This document shows positions 9,292 to 17,595 of a stretch of DNA of 64,000 nucleotides, in pieces. Numbering within the stretch: the stretch's first letter is position 1; every line of letters begins with the position of its first letter. Location: positions 1 to 64,000 of the forward strand of contig CAYMSF010000005.1 in the NCBI GenBank assembly GCA_964392985.1. Reading direction: 5' to 3'. The position numbers were made by a program, and so were the translations under genes. The notes under the pieces were generated by a model that was not told the DNA's origin, searched no databases, and worked only from the letters and a program-made list of their open reading frames with translations. Origin of the DNA: CAYMSF01 sp964392985. GTDB taxonomy: Bacteria > Verrucomicrobiota > Lentisphaeria > Victivallales > Victivallaceae.

Positions 9292-10931
9292 CGCCCTGCC
9301 TCCGCCAATTGTTTTGCCTGCCGGTAATTTTCTCTAGCCTGTTCGCACCATTTGCGTTGCTGTTGTAAGACGAGAGACATAGGATTGGTGTTTTTATCAA
9401 CGCGAAGCGATTCCCGGGCACGTTCAATGTCACGGTATGGAAACGGTATGCGGTTAAACGCGGCCATCGCCTCCGGTACAGCGGCCGGACCACCGGCTTT
9501 TATGATTGCTTTCCAGGCCTCCTGGAGATCGCTGATGGGATCAAGTGCAATGCATTTAATCAGAATCCGGAGTAAGTTAAAATAGCGCCCGGTCCAATTG
9601 TAATTGTATTCAAATCCGGCTGACTGGATATATGGATTGAATTTGCCATCGGACATGAATTGGACATATTGCGGTTGATACATATCACGGCGGATCGGCA
9701 TGCGGCGCAATGCGTATTTTTCCGGGCCGCCCGGCGTACCGACTTTGTAATTCCAAATCTTTTGTCCTGCATCAGATAAAAGGAATTCGATAAACTCTAC
9801 TGCGGTCTGTTGATTCGGCGCCCCGCGCAATAATTGAATCGGGTCCGCTGACAACGATGTACCGTTGCGCGGTGAGAGAAATGCCATGCGTTCTACACCG
9901 CCACTCTGTATTGCTGACCACTCCGCTTCACTTCTGCCGTAAAAATCAATACAAATACCCGCTGCGGCATTCCCCGTCGCAACATCGTGCGGAACTTTGC
10001 TGGCGGAATCGGTAACATAGCGACTGTTGGCGGCAAGACGTTTTATCAGGTTTATACCGTTAGCCCAGCCACTATCCATCCAGCCGTTGACGGCGGTTTT
10101 TAAAGTACTCTTTTGTTGTTCCGTCATCGCCTCATGCATTTCCTGTTGCAATATCATTTCGAAACACTTATTGACCGAACCTGATTTAGTCGGGTCGGCG
10201 ATGGCAATCTGGTTGAAAAATCGTGGTTCTGCCAGATCCTGCCACGCTTCCGGGACCGCCGGATTTGAAAATTCCTTCAATCTGGCATAATTCCAGCAAA
10301 TGCCGAAAGATGCGAGGCAGACGCCGTAATAACGACCGCCCCGGTCATAAAAGGTTTCACCACCAAATTGCATTGGAATGATTTGATCATTAAACCATTC
10401 CGGGTGTTTACGCTGAATTCCGGCATCAATCGCAAATCCGCGTTCTGCCTGACGACCATGGTCGTATTGACCGCCGCCGAAGAACAGGTCAATGCCGATG
10501 CTGACATTGGATTTGAGAAAGATAGTTCTGGCGGTAATTGCTTCAGCCGGAAGTTTACTGGTAGCGGTGGCTCCTGGATTGGCAAAGTTTGCAGCGATTA
10601 TCCCATTCCATGGCGTTTGGTCCGGCAGTTTTTCCCAATATTGCCGGAATACCGATTCATAGCGGTCGGCAATAAATTTGACAATATCGGAAGTTCCTCC
10701 CGAAGATCGCCACTCAATAATCACCGGCTTTTTGTGAATATTAAAGTAATGTTGTTGAAATGCCCGGGTGAATTCATAACGGATTGATTCAGCGTTCGGG
10801 GTGATAATGACCAGTTTTTCCGCGGCTGCCAGTTGTTTGTGATTCTGATGCGATGCGACCGGGCGCAAAATTATGGGAATTGCTACCAATATCATTAAGG
10901 GTATGAATGCGGACAATAATTGGCGATACAT
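9288..10931 (-). CDS. ABC transporter extracellular solute-binding protein
   Basis: A 547-aa periplasmic binding protein. The N-terminus has a short hydrophobic signal/anchor (FIPLMILVAIPIIL), followed by the class-II binding-protein pattern: VIITPNAESIRYEFTRAF, EWRSSGGTSD, then a two-lobe region. It is much longer than FbpA-type proteins (~340 aa). The extra ~150 residues at the C-terminus (after the YNYNWTGRYF block) end in a basic helix, RESLRVDKN...QQQRKWCEQA. It overlaps the permease gene by 4 bp and follows the ATPase gene by 36 bp, forming one transporter unit. The ligand is not evident. Confidence 0.82.
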   Translation of the reverse strand: MYRQLLSAFIPLMILVAIPIILRPVASHQNHKQLAAAEKLVIITPNAESIRYEFTRAFQQHYFNIHKKPVIIEWRSSGGTSDIVKFIADRYESVFRQYWEKLPDQTPWNGIIAANFANPGATATSKLPAEAITARTIFLKSNVSIGIDLFFGGGQYDHGRQAERGFAIDAGIQRKHPEWFNDQIIPMQFGGETFYDRGGRYYGVCLASFGICWNYARLKEFSNPAVPEAWQDLAEPRFFNQIAIADPTKSGSVNKCFEMILQQEMHEAMTEQQKSTLKTAVNGWMDSGWANGINLIKRLAANSRYVTDSASKVPHDVATGNAAAGICIDFYGRSEAEWSAIQSGGVERMAFLSPRNGTSLSADPIQLLRGAPNQQTAVEFIEFLLSDAGQKIWNYKVGTPGGPEKYALRRMPIRRDMYQPQYVQFMSDGKFNPYIQSAGFEYNYNWTGRYFNLLRILIKCIALDPISDLQEAWKAIIKAGGPAAVPEAMAAFNRIPFPYRDIERARESLRVDKNTNPMSLVLQQQRKWCEQARENYRQAKQLAEAGR

Positions 10932-10967
10932 AAGTTATTTTAAATCCGTGCTAATTCTTGCTTTCAG

Positions 10968-12068
10968 CTATTTTGTTACAATTTGTTCAGGGATATTGAT
11001 TTCGTTTTCCGGGATCAGGATAACGTGTTCCTGACTTAGCTCAAAACTATATTCAGTCCCGACGGTGCGTGGCGGCGGGCAGTGTTCACAGCAAACGATT
11101 ATATTTCCGTTTGCGTCAATTTCCCATATATTGCTTTCGCCCAGAAAAGACCCGCTGGTAATTTTACCGGAAAACACATTAATGGTGTTGGATGTTTCAG
11201 CAGCAAAACGCAGACATTCGGGACGGAACATCCCGGTTATTGTTTGTCCAGCTTTAATCATGAATCCCGGTGCGACCGCGCGAAGCTCTCCGAATGGAGT
11301 TGATAACGTACAATGGCTTGACTCACTGCTGATAACAGTGCCTTGGAAAAAATTAGACTGACCAAGGAAACCGGCGACAAATTTATTGCAAGGTTTCCAA
11401 TAGATTTCCAGAGGAGCGCCGATTTGCTGTAATCTGCCCTGATGAATAATTGCCATCCGGTCTGCCATGCTCAAGGCCTCTTTACGGTCATGAGTCACAT
11501 AAACAGCGGTCAGTTCTGCCGCTTTGCAGATTCTGCGGATTTCAAGACGCATGGCATCACGCAGTTTCGCGTCAAGATTGGATAATGGTTCATCCAGCAG
11601 CAACACACGCGGTTTAACTGCGATTGCGCGAGCCAACGCCACACGTTGCTGCTGACCGCCGGAAAGTGATGCCGGCCGGCGTTCAGCGTATTCTTCCATA
11701 CAAACAAGTTGTAAAGCTGACATGACCGTCTCGCGCCGTTTTGCCCCGGCTATTTTTCTGGCATCCAGGCCGAAAGCGACATTTTCAAATACGGTCAAAT
11801 GCGGCCATAATGCGTAGTTTTGAAACACCATTGCCGTATCGCGTTTTTCCGGTGGTATTGCCGTTATATTATGTTTGTCGAAAAATATTTCACCACTATC
11901 CGGGGTTACGAATCCGGCGATGATTCTAAGCAGCGTTGATTTACCGCATCCGCTGGGGCCGAGTAGGAAAAACAATTCTCCCGGGTGAATATCCAGATCC
12001 ATTGGTTCAAGTACCGGTTTCCCCGGAGTATAAGATTTGCTGATATTACGCAGTTCAACTTTTATCAT
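10968..12068 (-). CDS. ABC transporter ATP-binding protein (FbpC/PotA type)
   Basis: A 366-aa ATPase with all motifs: Walker A GPSGCGKST (37-45), Q-loop VFQNYALWPH, signature LSGGQ (135-139), Walker B LLLDE (156-160), and H-loop His193 in THDRKEAL. The C-terminal ~130 residues are a TOBE regulatory domain, as in iron, spermidine and maltose importers. It drives the permease encoded two genes downstream. The nitroreductase gene ends 23 bases upstream on the same strand, so the whole run from the SurA-like gene may be one transcript. Confidence 0.92.
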   Translation of the reverse strand: MIKVELRNISKSYTPGKPVLEPMDLDIHPGELFFLLGPSGCGKSTLLRIIAGFVTPDSGEIFFDKHNITAIPPEKRDTAMVFQNYALWPHLTVFENVAFGLDARKIAGAKRRETVMSALQLVCMEEYAERRPASLSGGQQQRVALARAIAVKPRVLLLDEPLSNLDAKLRDAMRLEIRRICKAAELTAVYVTHDRKEALSMADRMAIIHQGRLQQIGAPLEIYWKPCNKFVAGFLGQSNFFQGTVISSESSHCTLSTPFGELRAVAPGFMIKAGQTITGMFRPECLRFAAETSNTINVFSGKITSGSFLGESNIWEIDANGNIIVCCEHCPPPRTVGTEYSFELSQEHVILIPENEINIPEQIVTK

Positions 12069-12091
12069 ATTCAGTAACTTTCAGGTCAAAA

Positions 12092-12622
12092 TTAAATATT
12101 TTTCTGCCAATGTTCAAAGTGAATTTTTTCCGCGCTGAATCTGGTACGGTATGCATGGGCGGATTTTGGATGCCCCAGCGCAATAACTGCTATCGGTATG
12201 ATGTTTTTGGGGAGATTGAAAAACTGAGAGATGTTTTTAATCCGTTCTTCCCGGGGGTGGACGCCGAGCCAGCATGCACCAAGGTCAAGAGCACTGATTG
12301 CCAGCAGCATATTTTCAATGGCGGCGCTGCAATCCTGCAGCATATATGATTCGCAGTTGGCGTGGGTGTTATCAATGTCGCCGCAGACAACAATTCCTAT
12401 CTGGGCATTGGCTATAAATTTACCATTTGGCAGCATTTCAGAAATGGTTTTACGTCCCTCCGCGGAACGAATGACAATGAAGTGCCACGGGTCTTTGGCG
12501 CATGCCGATGGTGCTGCCATTGCCGCCTCAAGAATGTGTCGCACTGCATCATCATCAACTGGCGCATCAGTAAATTCACGGACACTGCGACGCTTAAAGA
12601 TGAAATCTATTCTTTTGTCCAT
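12092..12622 (-). CDS. Nitroreductase family FMN protein
   Basis: A 176-aa protein with the family N-terminus RRSVREFTDAPV (FMN phosphate binding), APSACAKDPWHFIVI in place of the usual APSa.N.qpW, and the late GACWLGVHP segment near the isoalloxazine site. Members are NAD(P)H-dependent flavoproteins that reduce nitro groups, quinones or flavins. The gene sits between the SurA-like gene (15-base gap) and the transporter ATPase (23 bases). The iron-type transporter next door makes a ferric or flavin reductase role possible, but that is inference. Confidence 0.88.
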   Translation of the reverse strand: MDKRIDFIFKRRSVREFTDAPVDDDAVRHILEAAMAAPSACAKDPWHFIVIRSAEGRKTISEMLPNGKFIANAQIGIVVCGDIDNTHANCESYMLQDCSAAIENMLLAISALDLGACWLGVHPREERIKNISQFFNLPKNIIPIAVIALGHPKSAHAYRTRFSAEKIHFEHWQKNI

Positions 12623-12637
12623 ATTTCCCCCCTGGGT

Positions 12638-13633
12638 TTAATAATAATATCTGATGATGGCATCAGCTTTTAATTTTGTAATATATTCTTCGTATGCTTT
12701 TTCCTTGAGTTTCTTCTCAATTTTGTCGCGTAATTCATTGTTAAGCTCGCGATACGAAGATGTTACTGCCGGTTCGTACGCATCAATTCTGAGGAAGTAA
12801 ATTCCTTCCTGCGTTTGAATGGGCGCGGTGATATTGCCGGCTTTTAAATTTTTCAGCCCGACGGCGAATTCCGGACGCAATCGTCCTTCTTCAATCCAAC
12901 CCAGGTCCCCATCGTTTTTTGCCGCCGGACCATCAGAATAGAGTCCAACCATGGCGATGAAAACTTTGCGATTGGCGTCTTTCAATTCAGCCGTAACTTG
13001 TTTAAGGGTATCTGCAAAATTATCATGGTCGGAACGTAGCAGTAATAGTTGAAGTTTTAATTTTGCCGGGGAAGAGAACTCACTTTTATTCTTTTCGTAG
13101 TAATCAAAGAGTTCTTTAGGCGTGAGATTGACATTCGCATAATAGTAATTGTTAATCATAACTTGAATGGCAATTTTATCAACGGCTTTTTTGCGTAACT
13201 CCTCAATTGTTGTGCCAGATTTTTTTGCCTTTTCTTCAAGTTCATTGCGACTGACACAACCGTAATTCAAGGCCAGATCGTCCAGCATATTCTCGACATA
13301 CTCAGGAGGAATCGGAAATTTCTTCTTCCCGTAATCAGCGAGAATTAAATGACGGCTTATAATTTCCTCAAGGATTTTTTTCCGCAGATTATGCACTTCC
13401 TGATAGAGTTCAGGACCGGAATAAACCAGACATAAACGCGATTCTTCACGCCGGCTGTCATTCAAAACATCCATCAAACTTATCGGCGTGCCATTTACTG
13501 CCGCCAGAATAGAGTCGACCCGTTCATTACTCTTTTCCACTTCCGGCGGTTTTTTTACTGCCACGGATTTATCCTGAGCTTGAGCCAGTGTAACGCCAAT
13601 CAGCAGGCACAGGATTGAAATGCAGGTTTTCAT
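12638..13633 (-). CDS. SurA-like periplasmic peptidyl-prolyl isomerase
   Basis: A 331-aa secreted protein. The signal peptide is MKTCISILCLLIGVTLAQA with likely cleavage before QDKS. A SurA-type N-terminal helical domain follows (SILAAVNGTPISLMDVL marks its start), then one PpiC/parvulin domain (about 195-300) recognisable by DLGWIEEGRLRPEF and the TQEGIYFLRI strand. SurA-type proteins help fold outer-membrane proteins, which agrees with the outer membrane implied by lpxB. It is the first gene of a long minus-strand run; a 225-bp spacer separates it from the divergent arsR1. Confidence 0.88.
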   Translation of the reverse strand: MKTCISILCLLIGVTLAQAQDKSVAVKKPPEVEKSNERVDSILAAVNGTPISLMDVLNDSRREESRLCLVYSGPELYQEVHNLRKKILEEIISRHLILADYGKKKFPIPPEYVENMLDDLALNYGCVSRNELEEKAKKSGTTIEELRKKAVDKIAIQVMINNYYYANVNLTPKELFDYYEKNKSEFSSPAKLKLQLLLLRSDHDNFADTLKQVTAELKDANRKVFIAMVGLYSDGPAAKNDGDLGWIEEGRLRPEFAVGLKNLKAGNITAPIQTQEGIYFLRIDAYEPAVTSSYRELNNELRDKIEKKLKEKAYEEYITKLKADAIIRYYY

Positions 13634-13710
13634 TATATCTGTTATTCTCTATAGTTGTTATTGAATATATTATACAGTGAACACGCTTTAATCTGCCGGT
13701 GTATTTGAAC

Positions 13711-13748
13711 TAAATCACCGGCACACCGGAATAAATTACGGTGATTTA
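13711..13748. repeat. 10-bp inverted repeat between divergent genes
   Basis: TAAATCACCG (13711-13720) and CGGTGATTTA (13739-13748) are perfect inverted copies with an 18-base loop. The pair lies between the start of the SurA-like gene and the arsR1 promoter, so it cannot be a normal end-of-gene terminator. It may be a regulator site or an RNA hairpin in a leader. Confidence 0.45.
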
Positions 13749-13793
13749 AGTTAACTCATGAGTTTATTTTTGCAATTTTTTTATCAACTCTGT

Positions 13794-13830
13794 TTGACAA
13801 ATAGATTATATTTGGCTATTTTACCAAATA
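13794..13830 (+). promoter_or_regulatory. arsR1 promoter with ArsR-type operator
   Basis: A -35 box TTGACA (13794-13799) and a -10 box TATTTT (13817-13822) are 17 bases apart. Over the -10 lies an inverted repeat, TATTTGG (13809-13815) and CCAAATA (13824-13830), with an 8-base spacer. A repressor dimer here would block RNA polymerase, as known for ArsR proteins. The same arm-spacer-arm layout occurs before arsR2. Confidence 0.7.
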
Positions 13831-13858
13831 AACAAACAAAAGCAATGGAGTTTATCTT

Positions 13859-14155
13859 TTGAAAGAAAAAAAAGAATTGATATTAGCGAAAGCCAGAATT
13901 ATGAAGGCGCTGGGACATCCTACCAGGTTGTTAATGGTTGAGGAGCTTGGGGCAGGAGAGCGTTGTGTTTGCGACCTGGTCAAATTAGTGGGAGATGATT
14001 TTTCAACTGTATCCCGGCATCTGCTGGTGTTGAAGAATGCCGGGATATTAGAATATGAGAAACGGGGTTTGATGGTTTTTTACCGGTTGCGGGTACCGTG
14101 TTTATTGAATTTTATGAGTTGTATTGAATCATTAATACCATCAGAGGGTCGATAA
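13859..14155 (+). CDS. arsR: ArsR-family metalloid-responsive repressor (arm 1)
   Basis: A 98-aa winged-helix repressor. The helix-turn-helix is FSTVSRHLLVLKNAGIL. Cys36 and Cys38 in the CVCDL segment match the As(III)-binding CVC box of classical ArsR. Binding of As(III) would release the DNA and switch on arm 1. The start is TTG at 13859, chosen because GGAG at 13847-13850 is correctly spaced and no ATG fits. It is the first gene of a long co-directional run beginning with the ArsP-type permease 18 bases later, and its own promoter carries the likely operator. Confidence 0.92.
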   Translation: MKEKKELILAKARIMKALGHPTRLLMVEELGAGERCVCDLVKLVGDDFSTVSRHLLVLKNAGILEYEKRGLMVFYRLRVPCLLNFMSCIESLIPSEGR

Positions 14156-14173
14156 TAATAAGGAAGTGAATAA

Positions 14174-15259
14174 ATGTCCGGCAATTACAATATCATGAAA
14201 AAAATCAATAATAAATTGTTGTATGCCATATCTGGCTTGGCGGCAATAATTTTACTGTACTGGTATGTTTTCCCCTGCGATTGCGGCTTAAATAGAACAC
14301 CATTAACCCAATGGTTGACCTATTCGTTGATGCGATTACCGCAGGAGAGCAGGTTCAGTTCTGCCGTTGAATTTTTTCTTTTTGAAACACCCAAAGTGAT
14401 GTTGCTGCTGACTGCCGTTGTTTTTGTGGTAGGGGTGGTACGCTCATTCTTTTCACCGGAACGGACAAGGAAAATTCTGGCTGGACGTAATGAGTTTACC
14501 GGTAACGTGCTGGCGGCTCATTTGGGCATTGTCACCCCATTCTGTTCCTGTTCCGCGGTTCCACTGTTTATCGGTTTTGTAACTACCGGAATTCCTTTGG
14601 GTGTAACATTCTCATTTTTGATTTCAGCACCGATGATTAATGAAGTTGCGCTGGTACTGCTGTTTGCCCTTTTCGGCTGGAAGGTGGCAGGGTTATACCT
14701 TATAACCGGCCTGATTATTGCAATCGTTGCCGGGTGGATTATCGGGCGTCTGCGTTTGGAAAGATATGTTGAACCATGGGTTTATCAAACGCAAGTGAAC
14801 GAAACGACTGAAGATACCGTAATAACCTGGGATGACAGAGTGCGTTTCGGTTATGACGCGGTAAAAGATATTGTCGGTAAAGTATGGCCTTATGTTTTCG
14901 CCGGCATCGCAGTCGGTGCAGGAATACATGGCTATGTACCACAGGATTTTATGGCATCAATTATGGGGCGCGGGGCATGGTGGTCGGTACCATTGGCTGT
15001 TTTGCTTGGTGTGCCAATGTATTCTAATGCCGCCGGTATCATACCTATTGTTCAAGCGTTGCTAGAAAAAGGGGCGGCTTTAGGTACCGTGCTTGCGTTC
15101 ATGATGGCGGTGATCGGACTTTCGCTGCCGGAAGCGGTTATTTTGCGCAAAGTACTGAAATTACCGTTGATATTTATTTTTTTTGGTGTTGTTGCCGTGG
15201 GTATTTTGATTGTCGGATTCATTTTTAATCTGATAATGCCGTATATGGGCTTCAAATGA
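14174..15259 (+). CDS. arsP: ArsP-type permease (organoarsenical efflux family, formerly DUF318)
   Basis: A 361-aa membrane protein with about eight to nine helices. The family hallmark is TPFCSCSAVPLF (Cys124 and Cys126), followed by SFLISAPMINEV. A second similar half (GVPMYSNAAGIIP) shows the internal duplication of this family. Characterised ArsP proteins export trivalent organoarsenicals such as methylarsenite; other members are of unknown substrate. The ATG at 14174 has AGGAAG seven bases upstream. Its place directly behind arsR1 supports a metalloid role. Confidence 0.82.
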   Translation: MSGNYNIMKKINNKLLYAISGLAAIILLYWYVFPCDCGLNRTPLTQWLTYSLMRLPQESRFSSAVEFFLFETPKVMLLLTAVVFVVGVVRSFFSPERTRKILAGRNEFTGNVLAAHLGIVTPFCSCSAVPLFIGFVTTGIPLGVTFSFLISAPMINEVALVLLFALFGWKVAGLYLITGLIIAIVAGWIIGRLRLERYVEPWVYQTQVNETTEDTVITWDDRVRFGYDAVKDIVGKVWPYVFAGIAVGAGIHGYVPQDFMASIMGRGAWWSVPLAVLLGVPMYSNAAGIIPIVQALLEKGAALGTVLAFMMAVIGLSLPEAVILRKVLKLPLIFIFFGVVAVGILIVGFIFNLIMPYMGFK

Positions 15260-15279
15260 AATATTAGTGAATTTTAAAG

Positions 15280-15504
15280 ATGAAAAGAGCAATTATAATT
15301 CCGGCAGATTGTAAGAACTGTGATGCTTGTGAAGCGGAGAAATTATGCCCGCAAAAAGCATTCATCCGCGAGAAAAAAGAGGATAAACCATGGATTGATT
15401 TTTATCAATGCCGTGGCTGTTTAAAATGTAAGCCGGCTTGCCCTCATGGGGCTGTCGGCGAAATCATTCAACCGTGTAACGGAAAAGGCAAGATGAGCTG
15501 GTAA
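15280..15504 (+). CDS. 2[4Fe-4S] ferredoxin
   Basis: A 74-aa ferredoxin with two clusters: CKNCDACEAEKLCP (one spacing expanded) and CRGCLKCKPACP. It lies between the ArsP permease and thioredoxin-fold genes in the arsR1 arm, so it probably supplies electrons for disulfide or metalloid reduction there. Partner unknown. Confidence 0.82.
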   Translation: MKRAIIIPADCKNCDACEAEKLCPQKAFIREKKEDKPWIDFYQCRGCLKCKPACPHGAVGEIIQPCNGKGKMSW

Positions 15505-15528
15505 GAAATATAAAATAACAGGGACAAC

Positions 15529-15762
15529 ATGATGAAAATTCAAATTCTCGGTACTGGTTGTACTAAATGCAAAACACTGGCAGTAAACGCAGAAACTGCC
15601 GCCAAAGAACTCGGGCTTGACTTTGAGTTGGAAAAGGTAACTGATATAACACAGATAATGCAATTTGGCGTGATGATGACTCCCGCGCTGGCGATTGACG
15701 GCAAAGTAAAAATCTCCGGCAGGGTTCCGTCAATTGAAGACCTGAAAAAAATATTACTATAA
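15529..15762 (+). CDS. Small redox-active disulfide protein (thioredoxin fold)
   Basis: A 77-aa protein of the MTH895/TM0996-like family. The redox motif CTKC lies in ILGTGCTKCKTLAVN near the N-terminus; the second half has the cis-proline strand MMTPALAIDGKVKISG. Such mini-thioredoxins occur in arsenic and permease operons and are thought to exchange disulfides with the neighbouring proteins. Two ATGs in tandem (15529, 15532) give equivalent starts. A broken paralogue lies at 21932 in the same island. Confidence 0.85.
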   Translation: MMKIQILGTGCTKCKTLAVNAETAAKELGLDFELEKVTDITQIMQFGVMMTPALAIDGKVKISGRVPSIEDLKKILL

Positions 15763-15781
15763 ATTAGTCTGGCAAGGAAGA

Positions 15782-16219
15782 ATGAAAAAATATTACAAGG
15801 CATTTGTCATAGTATTGCTGGTGATCGCTATTATACTCTTGATTATAGTCAAAGTACACCAGAAGCGAGCATCGGCAACCCGGGAGGCAAACAAAAAGAA
15901 TCCCGGGATTTCCTTTGTAACCAAACTTCCCAAATTAGTTGATTTTGGCGCGGAATACTGTGTGCCATGTAAAATGATGAAGCCAATACTCGGCGATTTA
16001 AAGGAAAATTATCGCGACCAATTAGAAATGTATTATGTTGACCTGGACGTTACTCCGGCAATTGCAGGACAATATGGTATAAACGTTATTCCAACTCAAA
16101 TTTTTTTTGATGCCAATGGGATTGAAAAATTCCGGCATGAAGGTTTTATGGATAAAGATTCAATCCTTGATAAAATCAAGGAAATCGCCGGGAATAGAAT
16201 AGTGTCAGCTAAGAATTAA
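15782..16219 (+). CDS. Membrane-anchored thioredoxin
   Basis: A 145-aa protein: one N-terminal transmembrane helix (FVIVLLVIAIILLIIV), a short basic linker, then a thioredoxin domain with active site CVPC in FGAEYCVPCKMMKPIL and the cis-proline NVIPTQIFFD. The thioredoxin domain should face the periplasm. It closely resembles the thioredoxin encoded at 16688, so the pair likely arose by duplication. It may pass electrons from the CcdA-like ArsG protein further down the operon. Confidence 0.87.
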   Translation: MKKYYKAFVIVLLVIAIILLIIVKVHQKRASATREANKKNPGISFVTKLPKLVDFGAEYCVPCKMMKPILGDLKENYRDQLEMYYVDLDVTPAIAGQYGINVIPTQIFFDANGIEKFRHEGFMDKDSILDKIKEIAGNRIVSAKN

Positions 16220-16286
16220 TCGTTATACAGATAGTTTGAACGTAATAAATTTATGTTGATTTAAATCTTTCACAAGGAATGAAATC

Positions 16287-16667
16287 ATGAATGATCAAAA
16301 AAGTTGTGCTTGTAATGCCGCCCCTAAATTAATATTCCCTTGTTCCGGCTCTGCTGACGTTGGAGCGATTGCCGATCAGGCGGCCCGAAAACTCCAACGT
16401 GAAGGAACTGGTAGAATGTTCTGTCTGGCAGGAGTAGGCGGGCGGGTAGCAGGCATTATTAAGACGACTGAAAGTGCAGAAAAAATTCTGGTAATTGACG
16501 GTTGTCCGTTGAATTGTGCCAAAAACTGCCTGGAGCAAGCCGGATTTACCAGATTTGAACACATAAATCTTGCCGATTTAGGACTTAATAAGGGACAATC
16601 GGCGGTCGGCGAAGAAAATATTCAAAAAGTAGTTGATGCCGGCAAAGCAAAACTGTCATGCAATTGA
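16287..16667 (+). CDS. Putative zinc-binding DGC-domain protein
   Basis: A 126-aa protein of the DGC family, named after the motif seen here in VIDGCPLNCAKNCLE (about residues 71-85), with earlier cysteines in CACNAAP and FPCSGSADVG. The four-cysteine set suggests metal binding; no enzyme activity is known. Family members often sit beside ArsR regulators and permeases, as here. The stop is just before the likely start of the next gene. Confidence 0.8.
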   Translation: MNDQKSCACNAAPKLIFPCSGSADVGAIADQAARKLQREGTGRMFCLAGVGGRVAGIIKTTESAEKILVIDGCPLNCAKNCLEQAGFTRFEHINLADLGLNKGQSAVGEENIQKVVDAGKAKLSCN

Positions 16668-16687
16668 AAATTGAAAGGAAATTTGGG

Positions 16688-17122
16688 ATGAACTCACTTA
16701 AACTGTTATTGCCGTTTATTCTCATAATCGCCGGTTTTGTTTGTATTGCACAGGATACTGCGACAAAAGAACCATCTGCGAATACTATCAAGGCCAAAGC
16801 AAAACTGCCCAAATTGCTGGATCTTGGTGCTAAGAAATGCATCCCCTGCAAAATGATGGCTCCGATTCTTGAAGAGTTGACTAAAGAATATGTCAAAATT
16901 TTGGATGTTGAATTTATTGATGTCTGGCAAAAAGAAAATGCCGAAAAAGCTCAAAAATATAACATTCAAGCTATCCCTACCCAAATTTTCTTTGACGCTG
17001 AAGGCAAGGAATTGTGGCGGCATGAAGGTTTTATTTCTAAGGAAGATATTTTTAAGCAATGGAAAATACTGGGCTACGACTTTGAAAAGTTGAAGAATGA
17101 AAAAACTGCTGATAAAAAATAA
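16688..17122 (+). CDS. Secreted thioredoxin-like protein
   Basis: A 144-aa protein when started at 16688. That ATG is preferred over 16658 because AAAGGA lies eight bases before it, a clean signal peptide then leads the protein (LLPFILIIAGFVCIAQ), and overlap with the DGC gene is avoided. The thioredoxin domain has CIPC in LGAKKCIPCKMMAPIL and a cis-proline QAIPTQIFFD. The sequence is clearly paralogous to the protein at 15782. It should act in the periplasm, probably with the ArsF-like and CcdA-like proteins that follow at once. Confidence 0.86.
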   Translation: MNSLKLLLPFILIIAGFVCIAQDTATKEPSANTIKAKAKLPKLLDLGAKKCIPCKMMAPILEELTKEYVKILDVEFIDVWQKENAEKAQKYNIQAIPTQIFFDAEGKELWRHEGFISKEDIFKQWKILGYDFEKLKNEKTADKK

Positions 17123-17127
17123 TATCA

Positions 17128-17595
17128 ATGAAACCTACAGGAAATATAGTTAAAAATCTATTGTTGATTTTTGTTCTGGTCAGCATTGGTTTCGCTTTCG
17201 GCAAGTACAGCGTAACCAAATCGCAACCCATTTCACTTTTAGTTGTTCAGACGGCTGAAACTGTTAATGTCTATTATATGCATACGACATTCCGTTGCGT
17301 TACCTGTAATACCATTGAGAAAATGACCAGGCAACTTCTGGAATCAAAATACAAAAAACAGATGCAGAACGGCGCTGTCGTGTTTACAGAAGTAGATTTT
17401 CAAAAAAATGAATCGATGGCCAAACAGTTTGACGTAATTTCCAGTTGCGTAGTTGTCGCAAAAACAAAAGATGGTAAATCAACTGTTTTTGAACGGCTGG
17501 ACAAAGTATGGGAACTGCTGGACAAACCTGAAGAATTTAATGCCTATATCAGTTCAGCCATTGATAAACTGTTGATTCCCGGAGGCGCAAAATGA
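17128..17595 (+). CDS. ArsF-like redox protein (nitrophenyl-arsenical reductase subunit family)
   Basis: A 155-aa protein with an N-terminal membrane/signal segment (LLLIFVLVSIGFAFG) and a thioredoxin-like domain with CVTC in TTFRCVTCNTIEKM. This pattern and its pairing with the next gene match the ArsF proteins of arsEFG operons, which have been linked to reduction and export of nitrophenyl/aromatic arsenicals. No ArsE-like gene is obvious here. The last codon overlaps the start of the ArsG-like gene by 4 bp, so the two are coupled. The naming rests on motif and context; the reaction in this organism is not shown. Confidence 0.7.
   Translation: MKPTGNIVKNLLLIFVLVSIGFAFGKYSVTKSQPISLLVVQTAETVNVYYMHTTFRCVTCNTIEKMTRQLLESKYKKQMQNGAVVFTEVDFQKNESMAKQFDVISSCVVVAKTKDGKSTVFERLDKVWELLDKPEEFNAYISSAIDKLLIPGGAK

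Noticed and set aside
16706..17128. Minus-strand frame of 140 codons opposite the thioredoxin gene
   Set aside because: The plus strand encodes a clear thioredoxin with CIPC; the reverse frame is low complexity.
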